Positions 1-7,352 of a stretch of 64,000 nt of DNA are shown piece after piece. The position numbers and the translations under genes were made by a program. Where the stretch lies: contig JARRNJ010000009.1 in NCBI GenBank assembly GCA_037385045.1, positions 19,512-83,511 of the forward strand. The letters are read 5' to 3'. Source of the stretch: JARRNJ01 sp037385045. GTDB lineage: Bacteria; Pseudomonadota; Gammaproteobacteria; JASBUN01. Numbering within the stretch: position 1 is the first letter of the stretch; each line of letters starts with the position of its first letter. Under the pieces are notes generated by a model. The model was given only the letters and a program-made list of their open reading frames with translations, was not told the origin of the DNA and did not search any database.

Positions 1-246
1 CGTGCAGACCGAACGCCGCGTCACGGTCGGCACACCCGGCTTGGGAGCGTACTTGTCTTCGGCCGCCCGGGCCTTGCGCATCATGGTCAACGGCAGCATA
101 CCGGCGATGGCCGAACCGCCTGCCGCAAGACCGGACCGGCGCAGGAACGTGCGTCGATCGATTGCTTCCCGGGAAACACCGAATGTCGACTGCCCGCTTG
201 TCGTGCGGTCAGTGGAACACTGGTTCCGCTTCCTGATGAGCTTCAT
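1..246 (-). CDS. fdhA: Formate dehydrogenase catalytic subunit, N-terminus (cut by window edge)
   Basis: Only the first 82 codons lie in the window; the gene continues past base 1. The N-terminus carries a clear twin-arginine signal (DRRTFLRR at about residues 30-37), then a hydrophobic stretch and an Ala-x-Ala site near residue 61. The folded enzyme is therefore probably exported with its cofactor. Membrane-bound, periplasm-facing formate dehydrogenases (FdhG/FdnG family) oxidise formate and pass electrons to a ferredoxin-like subunit and quinone. The identity rests on this signal plus the upstream genes (TorD-type chaperone, small Tat protein, DUF3305/3306, FdhD nearby), because the catalytic domains are outside the window. 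The first Met was chosen because it starts a sensible Tat n-region. Confidence 0.8.
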   Translation of the reverse strand, partial: MKLIRKRNQCSTDRTTSGQSTFGVSREAIDRRTFLRRSGLAAGGSAIAGMLPLTMMRKARAAEDKYAPKPGVPTVTRRSVCT

Positions 247-297
247 CGCTTGATCTCCCGTTTACGCGTTCAGTAGTCCCATCCCGTTACGCCCCGG

Positions 298-513
298 CTA
301 GAAACCCGCCTTGTCGTAGTAGGTGCGGATATGGGGTGTAACGTGATAGCCGCGCGAATCCGGCTTGACCTCACTCTGGTCCTGCGCCTCCGCCGGTAAA
401 CTGGCCGGGCCTCCCGCCGCAACGGACACCAGCACCGTGGTTCCGCCCGCCACCGCCATCCCCTTGAGAAAGGTGCGGCGGCTGCGCTGCAATTTATCCG
501 CCTCTTTGCCCAT
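298..513 (-). CDS. Small Tat-signal protein of formate dehydrogenase operon (FdhX-like)
   Basis: This is a 71-residue protein with a twin-arginine motif (RSRRTFLKG) followed by a hydrophobic Ala/Gly/Val segment and a short polar tail ending TYYDKAGF. Very short Tat-signal proteins of this kind sit directly upstream of the formate dehydrogenase alpha gene in many proteobacteria. Their exact role is not established; a small partner exported with the enzyme is one possibility. The ATG at 513 is preferred over upstream Mets because a strong GAGGAG lies seven bases ahead of it. The gene is read in the same direction as fdhA, 51 bases upstream of it. Confidence 0.8.
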   Translation of the reverse strand: MGKEADKLQRSRRTFLKGMAVAGGTTVLVSVAAGGPASLPAEAQDQSEVKPDSRGYHVTPHIRTYYDKAGF

Positions 514-576
514 GTCGCACTCCTCTTTCATCTGCCTTGCCCGTTGTCTATTTGACCAGCCCCTGCGCGGCCGCAC

Positions 577-1221
577 TCACCCCGACATGGCGAGATAGCG
601 GCGCTCGAATTCGATGAACTGCTCGCCTAACCGCCCGACGGCGCGGTAGAAGTTCGCCGCCCGCGCCTGCTGCAGATCCTTGAAGAACAAACCCATCCAC
701 GGCGCCACGTGCTGTTGGAAGAATTCGCGCTGCGCGCCGGCATCGAGCTCCGGAGCGCTGCTGATAATCACCGCCATGGCCTCGCACAGCGCGCTGGCAT
801 GATCCTCGGGTTCCGCCACCCCGGCCTGGCGTTCGATCCCCAACTGCTGAAGGTCGCGGCGCAGGTAAGCCAGCGGCCGGTCCATCATGAATCCGGTCAG
901 GTACCAGGACCCGTACGGAACCAGCTCGCCACGGGAAATGCCGATGAACAGCTCATGGTACTCGTCGTCCAGTCCTTCGGTGGTGGCGTAGCCGGCGGCG
1001 AGTCTGAGCATGTCCCAGGTCGGCGCCATGTCGCCCTCGGCCTGCCCGCCGGCCTCAATGCCCCGCAGCGCCTCGAGCACCTCGGCCCCCGGCGGCCGCG
1101 CCAGCAATGCGCCGAGGAGGCCGTAGGTGCTGGCCCGCTTCTCGTCTTCCGGCCCCACTGGCGCCGCTTCGTCCTCCGACGCGGCGTCCGCCGAAAAAGC
1201 CTCTGGTTCCATAGCCTGCAT
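577..1221 (-). CDS. TorD/DmsD-family molecular chaperone for a molybdoenzyme
   Basis: This is a 214-residue, all-alpha, acidic protein with no signal peptide or membrane segment. It has the TorD-family hallmarks: YGLLGALLARPP near the start, then EYHELFIG and GELVPYGSWYLTGF, with a P-E-D-H block further on. TorD-like chaperones bind the Tat signal of a molybdoenzyme and hold it until the cofactor is inserted. The likely client is the formate dehydrogenase two genes downstream. The start is placed at an internal Met with a purine-rich GGAAAAGG ahead of it. A longer reading to 1305 is open but adds an unlikely Cys/Phe-rich extension. It lies between the ferredoxin and the small Tat protein in one transcriptional direction. 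Confidence 0.85.
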   Translation of the reverse strand: MQAMEPEAFSADAASEDEAAPVGPEDEKRASTYGLLGALLARPPGAEVLEALRGIEAGGQAEGDMAPTWDMLRLAAGYATTEGLDDEYHELFIGISRGELVPYGSWYLTGFMMDRPLAYLRRDLQQLGIERQAGVAEPEDHASALCEAMAVIISSAPELDAGAQREFFQQHVAPWMGLFFKDLQQARAANFYRAVGRLGEQFIEFERRYLAMSG

Positions 1222-1417
1222 AAACCTTTTCCAGTCATGGTTCCCGTTTGCCAGGCAAACGAAAGCAAAACCTGTGCCGTTCGGCGCGAAAACAGAACAG
1301 AACAAACGGCGCTATCTGCCGGCTCCCGTACCCGCCCCAATCAGGCGTCCCGGCCCAAGAGCGACAAAATGACCCAACGCTTCCCGCGTTGTTACCTCAT
1401 GACCACCCCGCGTGCGG

Positions 1418-3127
1418 TCATTGCGGCCGGCCATAGGCGTCCGGGTTGCCGTGCTCGAACAGATCGATCACGCGGCACTCTTCGCACATCTTGAGGCGCC
1501 GCAGGGCGGCCTCGTCCTGGAACATCCAATGGTTGTGCAGCTTCTGGGTCATGCGGGCGACCACTTTCTGGCTGGCAAAGGGTTTGCCGCAGCTGACACA
1601 GCGAAACGGCTCCTCTTCATACAGCACCCGGATCCGGGCCCGCTGCCCGGCATCGTAGAGGTAACGGGGCGACGGCCCGATGGCGTCCTCGGGACAGCTG
1701 CGGGCGCACAGTCCGCATTGCACGCAGTTCTGTTCCAGAAAGCGCAGCTGCGGCCGCCCGTCTCCGGCCAGCAACGCACCGGTGGGACATTGTGACGCAC
1801 AGGCCATACAAAGCGTGCAGTTCTGGGCGTCCACCCACACCTCTCCAAACGGCGCACCCGCCGGCAGGGCCGCCAACGGCCGGGCCTGCGGCGCGTGCTC
1901 ATGCAGGTGATCGACCGCCAGACGAATCATGGTCCGCTTCTCGTCGAAGGCGGCAAACGTGCCGGGCACCATCGCGGCGCCGTCTCCGATCGCACCGGCC
2001 GCGTGAATCGGCCAGCTCTCGTCCGGGTCGCGATAGCCGAACAACTGCAGCCGTTCCCGCGCATAGCCCATTCCTTCGAGAATGGCCCAGGCGTAGGACA
2101 ACTGCAGCGACAGCTCGCGCAGCACCGACGGCGGGGTCGCCCCGGTCACCAGGATCAACACTTGATCGGCGCCATAGGCCAATGCGGTCAACCAGGCGTC
2201 CATTCCCAACGAACCCGCCTCCTCGACCTCGAACGGCAGCACCCGCTCAGGCAGCGCGGCGGCCACGGAGCGAAAAGCCTCGGCACCCGCCTCGGCGTCG
2301 TGAAACACCACCGCCGGGCTTGCACCGCCATACCCGCGGTAGCGCTGCAGCGCCTGGCGCAGCGAATCGAGGAAATCATTGACGGCCGGATATACATAGC
2401 GAATGGCACCGGTGGGACACGCGGTGGCGCAGCTTCCACCCCCCTGGCAGAGGTTCGCGTCCACCTCGATCCTGTCGCCGATGGAGCGTATCGCCACCGT
2501 CGGACAGGCGTCGAGGCAGCGCGAGCAGCCGCTCAAGCCGCTGGCGCCGTGGGCACAGATGGCCGGGTCGTATTCGAAAAACTTCGGCTTCTCGAATTCA
2601 CCGACCAGCTCCGGAAGCTGTTCCAGCGCGCGCCGCAATGCCTGCTCATCGTCGCCGGGCGCGAAATAGCCCAGCGGCGGCACCTCCCGCGGAATCGCCG
2701 GTTGCGGCTGCAGGTCCAGAACCAGATCGAAATACCGGTTTGCCTGCCCGAGCAGCTGTGCCGGATTCAATTCCTGGTCGTCCACCGCCACCGCCGCCGA
2801 GAAGCGGCCCAGGTAACCGTCCAGGCGTGTCAACCGGCCGGCAGCGAGAATCACCCCCTCCGGCGCCGCCGCATCCGCTTCATCGCCCGCCGCGGCTGCC
2901 GGCGGACGCAGCCATACAATCTGCAGGTCCGGCGCCAGCATGCGCACGGCACGCTGGGCCCGCGCCGGGCCGCCGAGCACCAGCAGTCGGCCGAGGGAGT
3001 GGAAATCGATCACCGAGGCGGCCTGCCGGCCGCCGGATGCAGCACCTTGGCGGGCCTCGGCACGGGCCCGGCCGTCCTGGGTCAGAGCCGGCAGCGCAAC
3101 CGCCGGCTGATCGTTCGATGCGGTCAT
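1418..3127 (-). CDS. Polyferredoxin-like 4Fe-4S protein of formate dehydrogenase locus
   Basis: This is a 569-residue soluble iron-sulfur protein with two pairs of ferredoxin-type cluster motifs. One pair is at Cys191/201/204/208 and about 227/233/237; the other is at Cys437/440/443/447 and Cys468/471/474/478. The two pairs are separated by a region of about 190 residues without cysteines. A C-terminal Cys510-x2-Cys513 and Cys548-x2-Cys551 look like a zinc-ribbon or an extra metal site. Proteins of this layout accompany TorD, DUF3305 and DUF3306 genes next to Tat-exported formate dehydrogenases. An electron-transfer or maturation role is inferred. No signal peptide is seen. GGAGT sits eight bases before the ATG. 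The long cysteine-free middle is unusual for a simple electron carrier. Confidence 0.8.
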   Translation of the reverse strand: MTASNDQPAVALPALTQDGRARAEARQGAASGGRQAASVIDFHSLGRLLVLGGPARAQRAVRMLAPDLQIVWLRPPAAAAGDEADAAAPEGVILAAGRLTRLDGYLGRFSAAVAVDDQELNPAQLLGQANRYFDLVLDLQPQPAIPREVPPLGYFAPGDDEQALRRALEQLPELVGEFEKPKFFEYDPAICAHGASGLSGCSRCLDACPTVAIRSIGDRIEVDANLCQGGGSCATACPTGAIRYVYPAVNDFLDSLRQALQRYRGYGGASPAVVFHDAEAGAEAFRSVAAALPERVLPFEVEEAGSLGMDAWLTALAYGADQVLILVTGATPPSVLRELSLQLSYAWAILEGMGYARERLQLFGYRDPDESWPIHAAGAIGDGAAMVPGTFAAFDEKRTMIRLAVDHLHEHAPQARPLAALPAGAPFGEVWVDAQNCTLCMACASQCPTGALLAGDGRPQLRFLEQNCVQCGLCARSCPEDAIGPSPRYLYDAGQRARIRVLYEEEPFRCVSCGKPFASQKVVARMTQKLHNHWMFQDEAALRRLKMCEECRVIDLFEHGNPDAYGRPQ

Positions 3128-3190
3128 AACCAGTACTCCGGGGGCTCGCCCCGCCCGCCTGTACGCCCTCGCCTCACGGCGGCGCGGCGC

Positions 3191-3778
3191 TCAACCGTGT
3201 TGTGGATCATCATCGGCCCACGGGATATCTGTGCCGTTCCCGGCGCTCGACGACGCGGTGTCGCCCTCGGCCGCTGGTGCGGCAGCCGGCGGGTGGGATT
3301 CGGACAGCTCGGCGGCCGGGCCTGCGGCCTCCGCTTGCGCCAGCTCCGCCTCGCCGCGGCGGCGGGCCTCGCGCTCGAACTGGGCCCGCATGTCGGCGGT
3401 GATGATGTCGCCAAGAGGCTCGAACACCGTGTAGTCGTCGTCGTAATCATCGAGGCCGTCGCGAAAATTGAACGCGGAAAACCCGAACAGCTTGCGCAGC
3501 GCCCGCTTGCGCAGCTGCTCGCTTACGCCGGGCGCCAGGAACGGACTGTAATCGCTGGACTCGTGCAGGGACTCGACCGGAGGCATGTCGGCGTCGGTCA
3601 GCGCCGGCGGCGGTTCGGGTTCGGCCACCGGCGCCGGCGCGGGATCCCCGGACGGCTCAGGTGGATTCAGCCCGGCGCGCACCTGGCGTTTGCGCCGCGA
3701 CCAGCGCGACACAAACCCCTCGCCCGGATCCCCGGCCCGCTCCAACCCGGGCCCGGCGTTGTCGCGATCATCAGCCAC
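3191..3778 (-). CDS. DUF3306 family protein
   Basis: This is a 195-residue soluble protein with a basic start (FVSRWSRRKRQVR), a long Pro/Ala/Glu-rich linker and a conserved core (LRKLFGFSAFNFRDGLDDY, then a block ending MRAQFEREARRR). It has a low-complexity acidic tail. This matches DUF3306, found almost only beside formate dehydrogenase and TorD genes; the function is unknown. The GTG start at 3778 is chosen because it overlaps the stop of the upstream DUF3305 gene by eight bases and has CAGGAG ahead. That suggests translational coupling and equal amounts of the two products. A maturation role for formate dehydrogenase is inferred from neighbourhood only. Confidence 0.8.
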   Translation of the reverse strand: MADDRDNAGPGLERAGDPGEGFVSRWSRRKRQVRAGLNPPEPSGDPAPAPVAEPEPPPALTDADMPPVESLHESSDYSPFLAPGVSEQLRKRALRKLFGFSAFNFRDGLDDYDDDYTVFEPLGDIITADMRAQFEREARRRGEAELAQAEAAGPAAELSESHPPAAAPAAEGDTASSSAGNGTDIPWADDDPQHG

Positions 3779-4277
3779 GCTCAGACTCCTGGAACCAGTT
3801 CTCGCGTTTGCGTTTCTTGCGCTCGGCCGGCTTGAAGTTCTCCACCACATAGCGTTCCAGCCACTGATAGATTTCCGGCGGCACCGGAGTGGAGTAAACG
3901 ATGCCGTCGGCCTCCATGTACGCCCCGGCCTCGTCGTAGTTGGCCGTCACCACGAAGGGTTCCGGATCGCCGGCATCGTTCTCCCGGCAAACCACGAACA
4001 ACGACGGCGACTGGCCCACCAGGTTGTACCAGTAGCTCTCGGCGCTGTCGCGATGCAGCTGCACCGCGTAACCTTGGTGCAGGAATTGGTCGCAGCCGTC
4101 GTGGGAATGCACCAGCACCGGAGCGGCCGTTTCGCCGGCGCTGAGCCGGTCGCCGGCAACCACGCCCACCACACCCCACTGCGGACGGGCCCAGGGGGTG
4201 GTGTCCTTCGCCGGACGCCGTTCCAGGATGACGGACACCGGAAAACAATTGTCGCCGACGGATGCGCTCTCGCTCAT
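3771..4277 (-). CDS. DUF3305 family protein, first gene of formate dehydrogenase operon
   Basis: This is a 168-residue soluble protein with PVSVILERRP near the N-terminus, a WARPQWGVVGVVAG segment, and the C-terminal pattern TPVPPEIYQWLERYVVENF before a Lys/Arg-rich end. This is the DUF3305 pattern, which co-occurs with DUF3306, TorD-type chaperones and Tat formate dehydrogenases; its biochemical role is unknown. The ATG at 4277 gives a start in line with the family, with GGGGCAGG just upstream. A sigma-54-type promoter about 47 bases upstream makes it the probable first gene of the transcript running to fdhA. Confidence 0.8.
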   Translation of the reverse strand: MSESASVGDNCFPVSVILERRPAKDTTPWARPQWGVVGVVAGDRLSAGETAAPVLVHSHDGCDQFLHQGYAVQLHRDSAESYWYNLVGQSPSLFVVCRENDAGDPEPFVVTANYDEAGAYMEADGIVYSTPVPPEIYQWLERYVVENFKPAERKKRKRENWFQESERG

Positions 4278-4323
4278 GCCTGCTGCCCCGCAATTCGCTC
4301 TGCTACTGCTCGACCCCGGATCG

Positions 4324-4339
4324 AGCAAGACCCATACCA
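4324..4339 (-). promoter_or_regulatory. Candidate sigma-54 (-24/-12) promoter of the formate dehydrogenase operon
   Basis: Read on the minus strand the site is TGGTATG-GGTC-TTGCT. The sigma-54 consensus is TGGCAYG-N4-TTGCW. It has the invariant GG and GC separated by exactly ten bases, a perfect TTGCT at -12, and one mismatch in the -24 block. The predicted start of transcription is about 35-40 bases before the DUF3305 start codon. A sigma-54 activator gene lies about 470 bases upstream on the same strand, which supports the assignment. Confidence 0.6.
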
Positions 4340-4543
4340 ACCGGTAATCGACCCGCAACTGACTGAACCAACAAAGCAATTTGACCTGGCCGAGCGTGCT
4401 GCCCGGACAAAATGAACCAAAAGGGAAGAGCCTGTGTCATTCCGACGCAGGTCCGTTCGCCAGCGGGAAGGATTCACCCAACGCCGGGTCCGCGAGGCGG
4501 CCGCGCGGGGCCACATGGAACGCGGCAACGGCCGCAAAATCGG

Positions 4544-4753
4544 TCATTCGTCGAGGGCGATTTCCCCGTCGATACGCAGGGCCAATCCGAGATCGGGAAT
4601 CTCCAACATCATCGCGGCGGGAAGGCGGGCCGCGGCATCCACGGCGTTGCGCTGCAGCGCATCGCGCACGGCCTTCTCGATCTCCCGTTGGGAGGTAATC
4701 CCGACCTTCTTCAGAAAACGCCGGATCTGCTGAGTCAACACCTCTTCGTTCAC
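4544..4753 (-). CDS. DUF6494-like small protein
   Basis: This is a 69-residue soluble acidic protein with the segments IRRFLKKVGITSQREIEKAV and IDGEIALDE. I recognise the pattern of the DUF6494 family of about 70 residues, whose function is unknown. A GTG start is used because GGGAGGAG lies about eight bases before it and no upstream Met gives a credible protein. It is read between the sigma-54 activator and DUF3305, 56 bases after the activator, so it is probably in the activator's transcript rather than in the formate dehydrogenase operon behind the -24/-12 site. Confidence 0.7.
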   Translation of the reverse strand: MNEEVLTQQIRRFLKKVGITSQREIEKAVRDALQRNAVDAAARLPAAMMLEIPDLGLALRIDGEIALDE

Positions 4754-4809
4754 CTGCCCGCTCCTCCCGCGCCGGTCCGCCTCGCGGACCAATCGCTTGT
4801 GCTGTTGCG

Positions 4810-6234
4810 CTAATCCGTGCCTCCGTGGGCCCAGGCCTGGAGCTTGCGGTCGAGCGTCTTGCGCGAGATGCCCAGGCGCCGCGCGGCTTCGGACTTGTTC
4901 CCGCCGACGCTGTCCAGCACCCGCAGCATATGCTGCTTTTCCACCTCCGATAGCGTCCAACCCAGCGGAAATCCGCCGCCATCCTGCGACCCGCCCCGGC
5001 CCGCGGGAACACCCGTGCCACCATGGCAACAGTCGCCGGGCAGCCTGCCCAACAACAGCGAGCGCTCGATGACGTTCTTCAATTCGCGCACGTTGCCCGG
5101 CCAATCGTAGTCCTGCATGTGGACGAAATCGTTGTGGCCGAACGGGACCGGCGCCACGCCGATCTCGGATGCCAGCGTCTCGGCGAAATAGTGGGCCAAC
5201 GCCGGAATGTCCTCCAGCCGGTCGCGCAGGGGCGGAACGACGATGCGCAGTACGTTCAGGCGGTAGTACAGGTCTTCGCGGAACGCGGCCTGTTGAACCT
5301 GTTCCGCCAGCGGTACGTTGGTGGCGGCGATAACACGGCAGCTGACCTCCACTTCCCGGTCGGAGCCCACCGGCCGCACCCGTTTCTCCTCCAACACCCG
5401 CAGCAGGTTGGCCTGCAGCGGCAGCGGCAGTTCGCCGATCTCGTCGAGAAAGATGGTGCCGTTATTGGCGTAGCCGAACAGGCCCTCGCGCGCCGCGTGG
5501 GCGCCGGTGAAGGCGCCGCGGGTATGCCCGAACAATTCGCTCTCCAGCAGTTCCGAGGAGATCGAACCGCAGTTGACGGCGACAAACGCCCCCTTGCGGC
5601 CGCTCTGCTTGTGAATGGCCCGCGCCACCAGTTCCTTGCCGGTACCGGTCTCGCCTTCCACCAATACCGTGGACGCGGTGGCGGCGATCCGGTTGACGAT
5701 GCGGTGCAGATCCTGCATCACGGCGCTGTCACCAATCAGCCCCTCGGCCGTGCGCGGCGGCACGCTGCGCCGCCGCAGCAGGAAGTTCTCGCGCATCATC
5801 TCCCGCCGGTCGAGACAGCGCTTGATCGAGGCCAGCATCTGCTCGATGCGGAACGGCTGGACCAGCAAGTCCGAAGCGCCGGCGCGCAACGCCGCTACCG
5901 CGGTATCCAGATCCGCATAGTCGGTCATGAAGATGACATCGGAGCGGACACCGGCATCGCGCAGCTTGCGCTGCCATACCACACCGGATTCGCCGGACAG
6001 GCGCATGCTGACGACAAACAGGTCAAAATGGCAACGCTGGCGCAAGGCTTCGGCGCTGTCGATGCTGGTGGCGATCTCCACCAGCGCATAGCGGCTGGCC
6101 AGTGCCTTGCGCAGGTCATCACGCAAACCGGGCTCGTTGTCGACGATGAGGATCGACGCCCCTTGTTGGCCTGCGGTCCCCGAGGCCGCGTCGGGCGCGC
6201 TGATCTGGTCGGCATCCGGATTGAAGTTCAACAT
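4810..6234 (-). CDS. Sigma-54-dependent activator with a degenerate receiver domain
   Basis: The protein has 474 residues in NtrC order. A receiver-like domain covers about residues 25-145, and an AAA+ domain about 165-400. The AAA+ domain shows Walker A GETGTGKE at 194-201, the sigma-54-contact motif GAFTGA at 240-245 and Walker B IFLDEIGE at 261-268. A Fis-type helix-turn-helix follows at about 430-470. The phospho-acceptor Asp position is Ser76 (FVVSMRLSG), and the conserved Lys before Pro-Phe is Gln126. One acidic-pocket Asp (D32) and Thr104 remain. The usual phosphorelay therefore looks disabled and another signal is likely. The best target is the -24/-12 site of the formate dehydrogenase operon. 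GGAGGG precedes the ATG. Confidence 0.93.
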   Translation of the reverse strand: MLNFNPDADQISAPDAASGTAGQQGASILIVDNEPGLRDDLRKALASRYALVEIATSIDSAEALRQRCHFDLFVVSMRLSGESGVVWQRKLRDAGVRSDVIFMTDYADLDTAVAALRAGASDLLVQPFRIEQMLASIKRCLDRREMMRENFLLRRRSVPPRTAEGLIGDSAVMQDLHRIVNRIAATASTVLVEGETGTGKELVARAIHKQSGRKGAFVAVNCGSISSELLESELFGHTRGAFTGAHAAREGLFGYANNGTIFLDEIGELPLPLQANLLRVLEEKRVRPVGSDREVEVSCRVIAATNVPLAEQVQQAAFREDLYYRLNVLRIVVPPLRDRLEDIPALAHYFAETLASEIGVAPVPFGHNDFVHMQDYDWPGNVRELKNVIERSLLLGRLPGDCCHGGTGVPAGRGGSQDGGGFPLGWTLSEVEKQHMLRVLDSVGGNKSEAARRLGISRKTLDRKLQAWAHGGTD

Positions 6235-6703
6235 GATTCACTCACCCTCCACCGAGCAATTTATTCTTTTTTGGACGCGGTTCAGGCGTGGCGGCGCAGC
6301 GCAGAAGTGGGACAATTGGTCACACGTCGCTCGGTGCGTCTGCGTCAAAATGATGCATGGGCCTGCGCCATTGCGGCCTCCGGGGCGGAGGAATCTGGCC
6401 ACGGGGCCCATGTCGTTCAGTATAGTTACTGATCACTACGCCACAAGCAAGCCAGTCGGAGAAAGTCGCCGTGATTGCCCAATCCCGTATTGCAGATGCG
6501 GTATTCCGCCCGGCCCCGGGCCGCCGGAATTGCCTCCCGGCGTCCGGACAGCTTACGATGTCCGGCAAGCCATCCGTGCCATCCGTGACCATGCCGAAGT
6601 CATCGATCCACCCCATGCCCCCCATCCGGGCAGCGATCAACCCACCGCGCGCCGCGGAGCGAGTGGCGCCCGGAATCCGGCCGCGGGGCAGCGGAGGCCG
6701 CCC
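6235..6703. other. Divergent spacer between activator gene and mobA
   Basis: These 469 bases separate the minus-strand sigma-54 activator from the plus-strand mobA. The first 100 bases are relatively AT-rich and probably hold the activator's promoter and ribosome site. I see no convincing -24/-12 element, no terminator and no gene. The frame of mobA is open upstream, but the encoded residues do not resemble anything. Confidence 0.5.
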
Positions 6704-7327
6704 GTGACGGCGGGAAATCCGGGCGCCGTTACCGGCGTGGTCCTGGCTGGCGGCCGGGCCCGGCGCATGGGCGGCCTGGACAAAGGGCTGGTGCCCCTGA
6801 ACGGGCGCCCGATGATCGAGTATGCGCTGCATGCCCTGCGGCCCCAGGTGGCGGACATCGTCATCAACGCCAACCGCAACCATTCCCGCTACGGGGCATA
6901 CGGCTACCGGCTCATTGCCGATCAGATGGGCGATTACAGCGGACCGCTGGCCGGCATGGCCAGCGCCATGAGCATCGTCACCACGCCCTATGTCGTGACC
7001 GTACCCTGCGACAGCCCGCTGATCGCCCCGGACCTGGTCGAACGACTGCAACAAGCGCTGCGCGCGCGGGAAGCCGATCTGGCCGTGGCCCACGACGGGC
7101 AGCGCATGCAGCCGGTGTTCGCCTTGCTGCCGGTGCGGTTGCTGGATAATCTGCGGGAGTTTCTCGCCGCCGGGGAACGCAAGATCGACCGCTGGTACGC
7201 TCAACATACGGTCGCCCTGGCCGACTTCAGCGACGCCGGAGAAATGTTCATCAACGTCAATACGCCCGAAGAGCGCGACGCCGTGGCGGCCCAGGTCGCA
7301 CCGCCGGTCGACCAGCCGCCCGGGTAA
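6704..7327 (+). CDS. mobA: Molybdenum cofactor guanylyltransferase MobA
   Basis: MobA transfers GMP from GTP to Mo-molybdopterin to make the guanine dinucleotide cofactor used by formate dehydrogenase and other DMSO-reductase family enzymes. The 207-residue product has the nucleotide-binding signature LAGGRARRMGGLDKGL at about residues 12-27, then the ADQMGDYSGPLAGMASAM loop, PCDSPL, and the C-terminal FINVNTPEE. The GTG at 6704 has GGAGG six bases ahead and places the signature at the normal distance from the N-terminus. It starts a plus-strand run of cofactor genes (mobA, moeA, moaB, moaA, fdhD), 25 bases before moeA. Confidence 0.93.
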   Translation: MTAGNPGAVTGVVLAGGRARRMGGLDKGLVPLNGRPMIEYALHALRPQVADIVINANRNHSRYGAYGYRLIADQMGDYSGPLAGMASAMSIVTTPYVVTVPCDSPLIAPDLVERLQQALRAREADLAVAHDGQRMQPVFALLPVRLLDNLREFLAAGERKIDRWYAQHTVALADFSDAGEMFINVNTPEERDAVAAQVAPPVDQPPG

Positions 7328-7352
7328 CGGCAGTCCGGAGGTAACCTGATAA

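Noticed and set aside
1895..3835. A 646-codon open frame on the plus strand across the ferredoxin gene
   Set aside because: Antisense to the Cys-rich ferredoxin and DUF3306 genes; no recognisable protein features.
4360..4385. A second -24/-12-like site upstream of DUF3305 (GGCC...TTGCT)
   Set aside because: The GG-to-GC spacing is not ten bases, so it cannot serve as a sigma-54 promoter.
6107..6703. Long N-terminal extension of mobA
   Set aside because: The frame is open upstream, but the residues are low in similarity to anything and overlap the activator gene; the GTG with GGAGG at 6704 gives a normal MobA.
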